NCBI RefSeq assembly: GCF_042432495.1
Contig: NZ_JBHLXC010000001.1
Location: forward strand, 1 to 64,000
DNA: 64,000 nt
Direction: 5' to 3'
Source of the DNA: Pseudochelatococcus lubricantis
GTDB taxonomy: Bacteria; Pseudomonadota; Alphaproteobacteria; Rhizobiales; Beijerinckiaceae
The translations under genes and the position numbers were made by a program. How positions within the stretch are numbered: position 1 is the stretch's first letter; each line of letters starts with the position of its first letter. Shown here one piece after another: positions 51,754 to 61,248 of this stretch. A model generated the notes under the pieces. It was given only the letters and a program-made list of their open reading frames with translations, did not search any database and was not told the DNA's origin.

Positions 51754-53637
51754 ATGTTGAGAAATGTCACACTTGTTTTCGCGATCGGGTTTCTGGCGGC
51801 CATGGTCGCTCTCGCGGTTTTCGCGCCGCTGCTGCCGTTGCCGGACCCGGTCAAGATGGATGTCATATCGCGCATGGCGGGACCGAGCTGGGCGCATCCT
51901 TTCGGTCAGGACGAATACGGCCGCGATATCTTCAGCCGGATCATCCACGGCGCGCGGGCGTCGTTGGCGGTGTCGCTGACGGCGGCGGCGCTGGCGGGTG
52001 CCGCCGGTGTTATCGTCGGCCTCGTGGGCGGCTATTTTCAGGGCTGGATCGAGCTGGCGACCATGCGTCCGCTCGATGTCATCCTTTCCTTTCCGCCCAT
52101 GCTGCTCGCTCTGCTGGCAGTCGCGCTGCTGGGGCCGGGCGCGTTGACCCTGACAGTCATCCTGTCGATCCTGTTCATTCCGGCCTATGCCCGCGTCACC
52201 TACGGCGAAGTGCTGGTCGTGCGCAATCACGAATATGTCGAGGCGGCGCGCGCGCTCGGGCACCGGCCGTTGCGCATCCTGGCGCGGACGATCCTGCCCA
52301 ATGTCGCCGGGCCGGTGCTCGTCCAGTTCTCGCTGGTCGTCGCCTCCTGCATCGTGCTTGAGTCCGGCCTGAGCTTTCTGGGGCTCGGTGTCGTGCCGCC
52401 CACCCCTTCGTGGGGGCTGATGATCCGCGGCGCGAGGGCCTATATGCACCTCGACCCCATGGGCATCGTCTGGCCTTGCATGGCGCTCGTCTTCACCGTG
52501 TTTTCGGTGAACCGGCTTTGCGACCATCTGCGCGACGTGTTCGATCCGAAGGCGCGGCGCGTTTCCTTCTCCCCCGCTTCCGCCATCGATGAGGACGACG
52601 GCGCACGCGGGCGGGAAGCGGCAGCCGCGTCGGCCACGGACGACATGCTGCTCGATATTCGCAATCTGACGACGGAAATCGCCGTTCCGCGCGGTTCGAT
52701 CCGTGCCGTCGACGGCGTGAGCCTGAAAGTGCGCAGGGGGGAGGCGGTCGCGCTGGTCGGCGAGTCCGGCTCGGGTAAATCCATGACCGGCCTCGCGATC
52801 ATGAAGCTCCTGCCGCGACGCATCAGCAGGATCGCGCGCGGTTCGATCGACTACGTCACCGCCGATCGCCAGCGCCACGACCTGGCGACGGTGCCGCTGA
52901 ACCGGTTCCGCGCCTATCGCGGCAAGGAAATCGGCATGGTGTTTCAGGAGCCGATGGCCTGCCTCAATCCCGTCTACACCATCGGTTATCAGCTTGTGGA
53001 AGCGGTCACGGCCCACGCGCGCCTTCCGAAACAGGAGACGTGGGCGAGGGCGCTCAAGGCGCTGAAGCAGGTCGGCATTCCGGACCCCGAGCGGCGGCTG
53101 CACGAGTATCCGCATCAGCTGTCCGGCGGTATGCGCCAGAGAGTGGCCATCGCCATCGCCTTGTGCGGCAAGCCGAGCCTGTTGATCGCGGATGAGCCGA
53201 CCACGGCGCTCGACGTCACCGTGCAGGCGCAGATACTCGACCTCCTGGAGCAGATCCGCGAGGCGAGCCGCATCGGCCTCATCTTCATCACCCACAATCT
53301 CGGCGTAGTCGCGGAAATCGCGGACCGTGTCGTGGTGATGTACTGTGGACAGGTGGTCGAGGAAGGCACGGTGGAGGAAATTTTCTACACGCCGCGCCAT
53401 CCCTATACGCGCGGCCTGCTGGCCAGCGTGCCGAAGGTGGAGGACAAGACCGGCGGTAACAAGCGGCTTTCCTCCATTCCGGGCGCCGTGCCGAGCCCGC
53501 TGGCGCTGCCGCCTGGGTGCCGGTTCGCACCCCGCTGCGCCCACGCGACAGATCTATGCAATGCCGGTGTTCCTGCGCTGGAGCCTGTTTCGGACAGCCA
53601 GGCCGCCAGGTGCGTCCGCTGGAGGGAGTTGGCATGA
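51754..53637 (+). CDS. fused DppC-type permease and DppD-type ATPase
   Basis: A 627-aa fusion. Residues 1 to about 275 are a DppC-like permease ([20 protein letters not shown], coupling loop [19 protein letters not shown]). Residues from about 300 are a DppD-like ATPase: Walker [10 protein letters not shown], signature [15 protein letters not shown], Walker [13 protein letters not shown], and the C-terminal oligopeptide domain with [13 protein letters not shown]. Normally these are separate proteins of about 280-300 and 320-340 aa, so both look complete. It overlaps the next ATPase gene by ATGA. Confidence 0.88.
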   Translation: MLRNVTLVFAIGFLAAMVALAVFAPLLPLPDPVKMDVISRMAGPSWAHPFGQDEYGRDIFSRIIHGARASLAVSLTAAALAGAAGVIVGLVGGYFQGWIELATMRPLDVILSFPPMLLALLAVALLGPGALTLTVILSILFIPAYARVTYGEVLVVRNHEYVEAARALGHRPLRILARTILPNVAGPVLVQFSLVVASCIVLESGLSFLGLGVVPPTPSWGLMIRGARAYMHLDPMGIVWPCMALVFTVFSVNRLCDHLRDVFDPKARRVSFSPASAIDEDDGARGREAAAASATDDMLLDIRNLTTEIAVPRGSIRAVDGVSLKVRRGEAVALVGESGSGKSMTGLAIMKLLPRRISRIARGSIDYVTADRQRHDLATVPLNRFRAYRGKEIGMVFQEPMACLNPVYTIGYQLVEAVTAHARLPKQETWARALKALKQVGIPDPERRLHEYPHQLSGGMRQRVAIAIALCGKPSLLIADEPTTALDVTVQAQILDLLEQIREASRIGLIFITHNLGVVAEIADRVVVMYCGQVVEEGTVEEIFYTPRHPYTRGLLASVPKVEDKTGGNKRLSSIPGAVPSPLALPPGCRFAPRCAHATDLCNAGVPALEPVSDSQAARCVRWRELA

Positions 53638-54659
53638 CGACGCCTGTCTTGAAAACGACGCCTGTGTTGGAAGTCGAGAACCTTCAAAAGCTGTACTACT
53701 CGTCGGGCGGCCTGTTCTCGGGCAAGCGCAAGCCGGTGAAGGCCGTGGACGGCGTCAGCTTCTCCATTGCCCGGGGAGAGGTCCTCGGCCTGGTCGGAGA
53801 ATCGGGGTCCGGCAAGAGCACGGTCGGCCGCACCTTGCTGCGTCTGCACGAACCGACCGCCGGAACGATCCGTTTCGACGGCGAGGACATCACCCACGCT
53901 TCCGGGCAGCGCATGCGCGATTTGCGGCGGGAGATGCAAATCATCTTCCAGGACCCTTTCAGCAGCCTCAACCCGCGCTCGCGTATCATGGAGATCGTGG
54001 GCGAGGCGGTCGATCTGCGGGGAGCGTTGCCAAAGGACGAGCGTGAGGCTTCGGTCATCCGGCTTCTGGAGCAGGTCGGCCTGTCGCGGGATCACCTGCA
54101 CCGCTTCCCGCATGAGTTCTCCGGCGGCCAGCGCCAGCGTCTGAACATTGCCCGCGCGCTCGCCGTCCGGCCCCGGTTCGTGGTTGCGGACGAGCCCGTC
54201 GCCGCTCTCGACGTGTCCATCCAGGCGCAGGTCATGAACCTGCTCGTGGATTTGCAGCGCGACACCGGCATCGCTCTGCTGTTCATCTCCCACGACCTCG
54301 GCCTCGTGGAGTTCATTGCCGACAAGGTCATGGTGATGTATCTGGGGCGGATCGTGGAAATGGCCAGCGCACGCGATCTCTATAGCCGGCCGTTCCACCC
54401 CTACACGCGCGCCCTGCTGTCGACCACGCCCTCCGTGGACCCGCGCGAGGCGCGGGCGCGCAAGAGGACGCTGTTGCAGGGCGAGCCGCCGAGCCCCGCC
54501 AACCCGCCGAGCGGCTGCACCTTCCGCACCCGCTGCCCTTTCGCGATCGCCGCGTGCGCGGCCGAACGGCCGGCTTATCGGCAGGTCGGGGAAGGGCATT
54601 ATCACAGCTGCATCCGCGACGATATTTCGGGCGGGGAGCCGCTGCGGGCGGTTGCCTGA
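53634..54659 (+). CDS. ABC transporter ATP-binding protein, DppF/OppF type
   Basis: A 341-aa ATPase. Walker A is [10 protein letters not shown]-loop IIFQDPFSSLNPR, signature FSGGQRQRLNIARAL and Walker B VVADEPVAALD. The C-terminal Cys-rich oligopeptide-type domain reads SGCTFRTRCPFAIAAC. The ATG in the ATGA overlap is the start. It is the fourth and last gene of the importer and is convergent with a LysR gene 19 bp beyond. Confidence 0.9.
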   Translation: MTTPVLKTTPVLEVENLQKLYYSSGGLFSGKRKPVKAVDGVSFSIARGEVLGLVGESGSGKSTVGRTLLRLHEPTAGTIRFDGEDITHASGQRMRDLRREMQIIFQDPFSSLNPRSRIMEIVGEAVDLRGALPKDEREASVIRLLEQVGLSRDHLHRFPHEFSGGQRQRLNIARALAVRPRFVVADEPVAALDVSIQAQVMNLLVDLQRDTGIALLFISHDLGLVEFIADKVMVMYLGRIVEMASARDLYSRPFHPYTRALLSTTPSVDPREARARKRTLLQGEPPSPANPPSGCTFRTRCPFAIAACAAERPAYRQVGEGHYHSCIRDDISGGEPLRAVA

Positions 54660-54678
54660 GAGGCGGGGTGATCCGGCC

Positions 54679-55575
54679 CTACGCGGCGCGTTCCGCGTCG
54701 GGTCGCACGCCCCATTCCTCCATGACGGCCGTGCGCAGCGTCCGGAGCGGAGCGTCCGGATCGGGACGGGTGACGAAGTACAGCGGCACTTCCCGACGTC
54801 CCTTTTCCCAGACGACGATACGATCGTCGCGGGCAATCGCCCGCACGACCTCTTCCCTGAGAATACAGAGGCCGATACCGGAAGCGACCAGATTGACGAT
54901 GGTCGCCTCCCTGTCGGCCTCGATGATTTTCATCGGCGTCAGGTGATGGCCGGAAAAGAGATCGCGCACGATATGCGGGTATGATCCGTTCTCGGGCGTC
55001 CATATCCACGGCATGCGGGCGATGTCGGCCAGATCGGCCCTCCCGATTTCGCCCGCCCAGGCTGCCGGCGCCGCGACCAGATAAGTCAGGCGCGTCAGTT
55101 CCGTGGCGTCCACGTCGCCGGGAAGGTTAGGTCCCAGGAAGAAGCCCGCGTCGAGCTGGCCGCTGCGCAGGCCGGCAATCACCCAGCCGGACAACCCCTG
55201 CTGCACGTCGATCCGCAGATGGGGATCGCTCGCGTTCAGTCGTGCCAGCGTCTTGCCGATTCTCAAGACTTCCGCGCCGATGATGATGCCGAGCCGGAGA
55301 TGACGCGGCGGCGCCGTCCGCAACGAGTCCGCGCGATCCAGAAATGCGGCGGCGGCATCGAGCACGGCCTCCGCCTTGTCCAGCAGCCGGGCGCCCGTTT
55401 CCGTCAGCGCCACCTTCTTGCCGTCGCGCTGAAACAGCGACACGCCGATCTCTTCCTCAAGGGCCCGAATCTGGCCGCTGATCGCGGGCTGGCTCAGATG
55501 CAGCTTCTCCGCCGCGCGGGTGAAGTTGAGCAGGCGGGCGGTGGTAACGAAAGCGCGCAAATGGTTCAGGTTCAT
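54679..55575 (-). CDS. LysR family transcriptional regulator
   Basis: A 298-aa regulator with the helix-turn-helix MNLNHLRAFVTTARLLNFTR, then AAEKLHLSQPAISGQIRALE, and a standard effector domain. It is divergent from hyuAB, and a strong inverted repeat lies between the two starts. It probably controls hyuAB and perhaps the convergent Dpp operon. Confidence 0.88.
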   Translation of the reverse strand: MNLNHLRAFVTTARLLNFTRAAEKLHLSQPAISGQIRALEEEIGVSLFQRDGKKVALTETGARLLDKAEAVLDAAAAFLDRADSLRTAPPRHLRLGIIIGAEVLRIGKTLARLNASDPHLRIDVQQGLSGWVIAGLRSGQLDAGFFLGPNLPGDVDATELTRLTYLVAAPAAWAGEIGRADLADIARMPWIWTPENGSYPHIVRDLFSGHHLTPMKIIEADREATIVNLVASGIGLCILREEVVRAIARDDRIVVWEKGRREVPLYFVTRPDPDAPLRTLRTAVMEEWGVRPDAERAA

Positions 55576-55645
55576 CGGCGGGTCGGGACCGGAGCTGCGG
55601 AGAGGGCGGGACGGGCCACGACAGGCGTGCGCGGGTCAATAAGAT

Positions 55646-55669
55646 TTCCTGATGGATCGTCATCAGGAA
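55646..55669. promoter_or_regulatory. inverted-repeat operator between LysR gene and hyuA
   Basis: Perfect nine-base arms TTCCTGATG and CATCAGGAA with a 6-base spacer lie 71 bp from the LysR start and 70 bp from the hyuA start. The central position in a divergent region is typical of a LysR binding site. Confidence 0.65.
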
Positions 55670-55738
55670 TGACCATTGGCGCAATTCCCCTGTCTGGCGC
55701 TAGCTTTCGGGTCACATGCAATTCTTCTGGAGATATCC

Positions 55739-57796
55739 ATGTACCGTATTGGTGTCGACGTCGGCGGCACGTTCACCGACTTTACGCTGCTGAACGATAT
55801 AACGGGCCAGGTTTCTTTCTACAAGGTATCGTCCACGCCCGCGGACCCGTCGCAAGCCATCTGCACCGGCGCGCGCGAGATGCTCGATGTGTTCGGCGTC
55901 AAGGCCGAGGAGGTGAGCTTCATCGGGCACGGCACGACCGTGGCGACGAACCTCGTCATCGAGCGTAAGGGAACGAAGACCGCCCTTCTGACGACGAAGG
56001 GCTTCCGCGACATCCTCGACATCGGCCGCCAGACCCGCCCCAATCTTTACGACTACCGCGCCGTCAAGCCGCAGATACTGGTGCCGCGCTCCCTGCGTTT
56101 CGAAATCGACGAGCGGGTCGCCTTCGACGGTTCCGTGCTGAAGCCGGTCGATGTGGCGCAGGTCGACGGCATTCTGGAGAAGCTGCGCGCCGCCGACGTG
56201 CAATCGGTCGCCATCTGCTTCCTGCACTCCTATCGCAATCCCGACCACGAGAACCGTGTGCGCGACCGGCTGCGCGAACTGGCGCCCGATCTCTACATCA
56301 CCGCCTCGTCGGACCTGCTGCCGGAGTTCCGCGAGTTCGAGCGCCTGTCGACGACGGTGCTCAATGCCTATGCGGGCCCGCGCATGCAGACCTATCTCGA
56401 CCGCCTGTCGGAAGGCGTGAAGGAGCTGAACGCGCCCGTCGCGCCCTATACCATCCATTCGAACGGCGGGCTGATGTCGATCCCGACCGTGCGCCAGTAT
56501 CCGGTCCGCACGTGCCTCTCCGGCCCGGCGGCGGGCGTCATCGGCGGCGCCGTGCTGGCGGGCGAGGCCGGTTTCCGCCACGTGATTACCTTCGACGTCG
56601 GCGGCACCAGCACGGACGTCTCGCTCATTCTCGACGGCCGCCCGCAGTTTACGTCAAGCCGCACGGTCGCGGACTTTCCGGTCAAGATCCCGATGATCGA
56701 CATTCACGTCATCGGCGCGGGCGGCGGCAGCATCGCCCGGCGGGATGATGCCTCCGCCCTCAAGGTCGGCCCGTTTTCCGCCGGCGCCGTGCCGGGGCCC
56801 GTCGCCTACGGACGCGGCGGCACGGAGCCGACGGTCACGGACGCCAACGTCGTCCTGCACCGCCTCAATCCGGTGACGTTGCTCGGCGGCAAACTGGCCG
56901 TGGACGAGCAGGCGGCGATCCGCGTCATCGATGATCAGGTCGCGGGCCCGCTCGGCATCGACAGGGACGAGGCGTCGCTCGGCATCCTGCGCATCGCCAA
57001 CGCCAACATGGGGCGTGCGATCCGCTCCATTTCCAGCGAGCACGGCCACGATCTGTCCCGGTTCGCGCTGATGGCCTTTGGCGGTGCCGGTCCGCTGCAT
57101 GCCTGCGAAGTGGCGCAGGAATGCGGAATCCCGACCGTCATCGTGCCGCGCGAGCCCGGCACCATGTGCGCGCGGGGCATCCTGCTCTCCGACATCAGCC
57201 TCGATTTCGTGCGCACGCGCGTGGCGGCCGCGACGCCGGAAACGTGGCGATCGGTCATGACGTTTTTCGATGAAATGCGCCGCGAGGGCGAGGAGTGGCT
57301 CGACGGCGAGCATGTATCAGCGGAGTTGCGGAGCTTCCAGCAATTGATCGAGGCGCGTTACGAGGGCCAGAACTTCGAGGTGACCGTGCAGGTCGCCCCC
57401 GACGAGACGCTGACGCTGGCCGAATTTCTGACCCGCTTCGATGCGGCTCATCGGATCGAATACGGCTACGACATCCCCGGCCGCACGGTCGAGGTCGTCA
57501 ACTGCCGCACGAAGGCCGTAGGCCTTGTGCCGAAGCCTTACAACGATTTCCAGCCGAAGATCGGGGGAAGCGTGGAGGAGGCGCTCATCGAACACCGCAC
57601 GACCTACTTCAACGCCGGTCGCGGGCGCGAGAAGACGCCTGTGTACGAACGCGAGAAGCTGCCGGCGGGTGTGCCGATGGCGGGCCCCGCGATCGTCGAG
57701 GAAATGAGCTCGACCACGATCATTCCGCCCGCCACCCGTTTCGAGATCGATCCGGCCGGCAACATCATCATTTCCATCCTGGGAGACGCGCAATGA
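55739..57796 (+). CDS. hyuA: hydantoinase/oxoprolinase subunit A
   Basis: A 685-aa protein of the HyuA/5-oxoprolinase alpha/acetone carboxylase beta family. The N-terminal actin-like ATPase motif is GVDVGGTFTDF and a second phosphate motif FDVGGTSTDVS occurs near residue 290. It hydrolyses ATP to drive ring opening of hydantoin- or oxoproline-like cyclic amides together with HyuB. GGAG lies seven bases before the chosen ATG. It overlaps hyuB by ATGA. Confidence 0.9.
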   Translation: MYRIGVDVGGTFTDFTLLNDITGQVSFYKVSSTPADPSQAICTGAREMLDVFGVKAEEVSFIGHGTTVATNLVIERKGTKTALLTTKGFRDILDIGRQTRPNLYDYRAVKPQILVPRSLRFEIDERVAFDGSVLKPVDVAQVDGILEKLRAADVQSVAICFLHSYRNPDHENRVRDRLRELAPDLYITASSDLLPEFREFERLSTTVLNAYAGPRMQTYLDRLSEGVKELNAPVAPYTIHSNGGLMSIPTVRQYPVRTCLSGPAAGVIGGAVLAGEAGFRHVITFDVGGTSTDVSLILDGRPQFTSSRTVADFPVKIPMIDIHVIGAGGGSIARRDDASALKVGPFSAGAVPGPVAYGRGGTEPTVTDANVVLHRLNPVTLLGGKLAVDEQAAIRVIDDQVAGPLGIDRDEASLGILRIANANMGRAIRSISSEHGHDLSRFALMAFGGAGPLHACEVAQECGIPTVIVPREPGTMCARGILLSDISLDFVRTRVAAATPETWRSVMTFFDEMRREGEEWLDGEHVSAELRSFQQLIEARYEGQNFEVTVQVAPDETLTLAEFLTRFDAAHRIEYGYDIPGRTVEVVNCRTKAVGLVPKPYNDFQPKIGGSVEEALIEHRTTYFNAGRGREKTPVYEREKLPAGVPMAGPAIVEEMSSTTIIPPATRFEIDPAGNIIISILGDAQ

Positions 57797-59493
57797 ACCA
57801 CCAGACCATTCAGGCGGGCGGGACGCCCCGGATCGCCGATCCCATCGGCATGGAAGTATTCTCCAATCGTCTGCTGACGATCACCGAAGACATGGGCAAC
57901 ACGCTCATCCGTTCGTCGTTCTCCACCAACATCAAGGAACGGAAGGACTGCTCGGTCGGCCTTTTCGACAGGCATGGGCGGCTCATCGCGCAGGCATCCC
58001 ACATCCCCCTGCACCTCGGCTCGCTGCGCGGCAGCGTGCAGGCCGTGCTGGAGCGCTTTCCGGCCGAAACCATCGAGCCGGGCATGGCGTTCATTTCGAA
58101 CGATCCCTATCTGGCGGGCGGCACCCACATGCCCGACATCGCGCTGGTGACGCCAATGTTTGCCGAAGGCGAACTGCGCTTCTTCACCGCCAACATCGCC
58201 CACCATTCGGATGTTGGTGGCAGCGTTCCGGGCTCTATTTCTGCCGCCTCAAGAACCGTTTTCGAGGAAGGCATCCGCATTCCGCCGATCCTCGTGGTGG
58301 AAAACGGCCGGATTCGCGAGGATCTGCTGGATTTCATCGCCTCCAACACGCGCGAGCCGGAAGAACGCATCCTCGATCTCAAGGTGCAGATCGCGACGAA
58401 CGAGCGGGGCAACGCCGCGCTCGATGGCCTGGTGCGGCAGATGGGGCTGGCGCAGGTGGAGCAGGCGATTGAGGACATCCTGAACTACACGGCTTTGCGC
58501 ATGAAGATGCGCATCGGCGAACTCGGCTCCTCGCGCGGCTCCTTCGTGTGCCACCTCGATGACGATGGCTCGGGCGGCGACCCGGTTCCGGTCGCGGTCT
58601 CCGTCTGGGTCGAGAACGGCAATCTCGTGTTCGACTTTTCCGGCACGGGGCCGCAGGCGAAGGGCGCGCTCAATGTCTCCCGCAGCGCGCTCGAAGCATC
58701 GGTCTTCTATGCCGCCAAGGCGCTTCTCGATCCGCAGCTGATGCCCAACGAGGGCATGATGGCGGCCGTCGATATCCGCGCGGAAAAGGGCCTCATCATC
58801 AACGCGCAGTTTCCCGCAGCCGTCGGCGCGCGCAGCATCACGTGCCAGAAGATCGTCCGCTCGATTTTCGGTGCCTTCCGGGAAATCCTGCCCGAAAGCC
58901 GCGCGCTCTCCTCCGGCAACGACGACCTGCCGACCATCGTGTTCTCGGCCAATCACGCGCGCCGGGCGGGCACCTATGTCTATCTGGAAACCATCGGCGG
59001 CGGCGGCCCGGCGTCCGCGGAAACGGACGGCATGAACGCGATCCACGTGCATGTCACCAATACATCCAACCTGCCGGTCGAGGCCCTGGAGCACGAATAT
59101 CCGCTGATGGTCGACGAATACAGCCTGGTCGAGCGCTCGGGCGGCGCCGGCCGGCGCCGCGGCGGCCTCGGCATCACACGCCAGATTACGGCGCTTCGGG
59201 ACGGCACCATCTTCTCCGCCCGTTCGGACGGCCACAAATTCCCCGCGACCGGCGTTGCCGGCGGTGGCGACGGCGCGACCGCCCATCTCTATCGCAACTA
59301 CGGGCTGCCGACGGAGCAGGCGCTCGCCTCGAAAGTCACCCATCTCGTGCTCGCGAAAGGGGAGAACATCCGCATCGAGACGCCCGGTGCGGGCGGCTAT
59401 GGCCTGCCGTCCGAACGGACCGACGCGGAAGTTGAACGCGATCTCGCTGACGGCATCATCGCCGCCGGGGATCTGCCGCTTTACGGCCGGTGA
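57793..59493 (+). CDS. hyuB: hydantoinase/oxoprolinase subunit B
   Basis: A 566-aa partner of HyuA. Family stretches include NTLIRSSFSTNIKERKDCSV, FISNDPYLAGGTHMPDIALV, HHSDVGGSVPGS and GGAGRRRGGLGI. The HMPD and HHSD histidines and aspartates probably bind the catalytic metal. With HyuA it likely opens a cyclic amide in an ATP-dependent reaction. The natural substrate could be a hydantoin, 5-oxoproline derivative or another lactam. Confidence 0.9.
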   Translation: MNHQTIQAGGTPRIADPIGMEVFSNRLLTITEDMGNTLIRSSFSTNIKERKDCSVGLFDRHGRLIAQASHIPLHLGSLRGSVQAVLERFPAETIEPGMAFISNDPYLAGGTHMPDIALVTPMFAEGELRFFTANIAHHSDVGGSVPGSISAASRTVFEEGIRIPPILVVENGRIREDLLDFIASNTREPEERILDLKVQIATNERGNAALDGLVRQMGLAQVEQAIEDILNYTALRMKMRIGELGSSRGSFVCHLDDDGSGGDPVPVAVSVWVENGNLVFDFSGTGPQAKGALNVSRSALEASVFYAAKALLDPQLMPNEGMMAAVDIRAEKGLIINAQFPAAVGARSITCQKIVRSIFGAFREILPESRALSSGNDDLPTIVFSANHARRAGTYVYLETIGGGGPASAETDGMNAIHVHVTNTSNLPVEALEHEYPLMVDEYSLVERSGGAGRRRGGLGITRQITALRDGTIFSARSDGHKFPATGVAGGGDGATAHLYRNYGLPTEQALASKVTHLVLAKGENIRIETPGAGGYGLPSERTDAEVERDLADGIIAAGDLPLYGR

Positions 59494-59563
59494 AAATGGC
59501 GGCGCGCCGGACATGTCCGCGGGAAAGTTCCGGCGCAGCTCCCCACGCCTGGCGGGCGTTCCA

Positions 59564-59583
59564 ATCAGATGGAAGCATCTGAT
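59564..59583 (+). terminator. hairpin after hyuB next to repeat copy B
   Basis: Perfect eight-base arms ATCAGATG and CATCTGAT around GAAG lie 71 bp after the hyuB stop and abut the palindromic repeat. Confidence 0.45.
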
Positions 59584-59584
59584 C

Positions 59585-59650
59585 GATCAGAACTCGCTCA
59601 AAATAAGGAAACGAGAATCTGTCCTGTTTCAACGTAAACAGGACAGATTC
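59585..59650 (+). repeat. palindromic intergenic repeat, copy B
   Basis: A 66-bp element; its hairpin has perfect 15-base arms GAATCTGTCCTGTTT (59615-59629) and AAACAGGACAGATTC (59636-59650) with loop CAACGT. It matches copy A in inverted orientation with three differences. Confidence 0.87.
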
Positions 59651-59704
59651 CGGCGGGCGTATTCCATGGAGCATATTCGCGGACTGACAGGAGGCGTGAG
59701 CGAG

Positions 59705-61141
59705 ATGTCCGACCAGATTGCACCGTCAGGCACATCCTGGTGGCTAGAGGAAGCGATGGCTGCGGAACAGCGGGAGGGCGTGCTCCCTCCGCCGCCGTCC
59801 GGCCCGTTGCCGGAAACCGGGGTGGATGTCGCCATCGTCGGCGGTGGCTTCACCGGCCTGTGGACGGCGCTCGCCCTGCGCCAGCGCGCGCCGGAGCTGT
59901 CGGTCGCTGTTGTGGAAGCAGGCGTCTGCGGCAGCGGCGCCAGCGGGAAGAACGGCGGCAAGGTGCACGGTTACTGGTCTCAGTTGCCCCATCTTACCGC
60001 TACTTTCGGTCCCGACGCCGCCCTCGCCATCGCGCGGGCGGGAACGCAGGCGCAGGATGCGCTCCGCGCCTTCGCCACCGCCGGCACGTATGACGTGTGG
60101 TGGCGCGAGGGCGGAAACGTCCGCGTCGCCACGACACCCGAGCAGGAGGCGAAGCTGCGCGGCTATGTCGAGACGGCGCGCCGGCTCGGCGTGCCCGATA
60201 CGGCGCGGTCATTGAGCGCCGGGGAGGTCGCCGGGCTGTGCGCGTCGCCGGTGTTTCGCAGCGGCGTGCTGTTCGCCGAAGGCGCCACGGTCCAGCCCGC
60301 CCGGCTGGCGCGCGCCCTGAGGCGCGAGGCCATGGCAGCCGGCATCGCTGTTCATGAGAACACGCCGGTGGTCGGCCTCGATCGTGGAAACCCTTCGCGC
60401 CTGCGCACCGCAAGGGGCGATATCGTCGCCCGCAAGGTGGTGCTGGCAACCAACGCTGCCTTGGGGCGGGAGCCGTCGATCTCGCCCTTCCTGAGCGTAT
60501 TTTCGAGCTATGCGGCGATCAGCCGGCCGGCCGCCGGCGCACTGGCGTCGATGGGCTGGAATACGGACGTCAGCTTCGCCGACATGCGGATGTTCGTCCA
60601 CTACTTCCGCCGTACGCCGGACGGACGCGCACTGATGGGGGCCGGGGCGGGGCCCGTCGCCTACGCCAACCGGTCCGAGGCGGTGGGCATGACCGGATCG
60701 GCGGAAGGCGCCGGGCGTGCCATTGCCGGAATGCGTCACCTGCTGCCGGACCTGATGAACGCGGTTCCCGCCGAGCGCGTATGGGGCGGTGCGATCGATG
60801 TCGCGTCCGATCGCCTGCCGTTTGTCGGCAGCCTGCGGGGAGGCGACGTCTTTTACGCTTGCGGCTTCTCGGGACACGGCGTCAACCCGACCTTTATCGT
60901 GGCGCAATGCCTCGCCGCACTCGTGGCGGGCCAGCACCATCCGTGGCTCGACCTGCCGTTCTATCGGCGGCAGATGCCGCGCCTGCCGCCCGAGCCCCTG
61001 CGTTATCTGGGTGCGGCGGCGGTGCGGCGCGCGATCCTCGCCTGCGAGGACGCTGAGGAGAACGGGCGCGCCCCGTCCGCCTTCGCCCGGACGGTCGCCG
61101 GTCTTCCGGCGCGGCTCGGGCTGCGGATCGGCGTCAGGTAG
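59705..61141 (+). CDS. FAD-dependent amine/amino-acid oxidase, PuuB/OrdL-like
   Basis: A 478-aa DAO-family flavoprotein. The dinucleotide motif is VAIVGGGFTGLWTALAL near residue 40, and the C-terminal FAD-contact region YACGFSGHGVNPTF is characteristic of gamma-glutamylputrescine oxidase-like members. It would oxidise a secondary or primary amine (or N-substituted amino acid) to an imine or aldehyde, releasing H2O2. The ATG after AGGAGG is chosen; an ATG at 59666 is possible. It follows hyuAB and precedes a LysR gene. Confidence 0.85.
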   Translation: MSDQIAPSGTSWWLEEAMAAEQREGVLPPPPSGPLPETGVDVAIVGGGFTGLWTALALRQRAPELSVAVVEAGVCGSGASGKNGGKVHGYWSQLPHLTATFGPDAALAIARAGTQAQDALRAFATAGTYDVWWREGGNVRVATTPEQEAKLRGYVETARRLGVPDTARSLSAGEVAGLCASPVFRSGVLFAEGATVQPARLARALRREAMAAGIAVHENTPVVGLDRGNPSRLRTARGDIVARKVVLATNAALGREPSISPFLSVFSSYAAISRPAAGALASMGWNTDVSFADMRMFVHYFRRTPDGRALMGAGAGPVAYANRSEAVGMTGSAEGAGRAIAGMRHLLPDLMNAVPAERVWGGAIDVASDRLPFVGSLRGGDVFYACGFSGHGVNPTFIVAQCLAALVAGQHHPWLDLPFYRRQMPRLPPEPLRYLGAAAVRRAILACEDAEENGRAPSAFARTVAGLPARLGLRIGVR

Positions 61142-61213
61142 CGGCGTCCAGAGCAGTTTGCCTTCGAGTCGATCCGTCGAATCGAATGCAAGTTACGGCA
61201 AAATATAGGACTT

Positions 61214-61230
61214 AGAATCTGTCCTGCTTC
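61214..61230 (+). repeat. palindromic repeat family, half copy C
   Basis: AGAATCTGTCCTGCTTC matches one arm of copies A and B; the second arm is missing. It lies between the convergent oxidase and LysR genes. Confidence 0.55.
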
Positions 61231-61248
61231 CGTCGCAACGTCCAGACC

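Noticed and set aside
50563..53544. Open frame of 993 codons antisense to the Dpp permease and fusion genes
   Set aside because: It is a high-GC shadow of well-recognised permease and ATPase motifs; the composition (Arg, Gln, His, Asp rich) has no recognisable fold.
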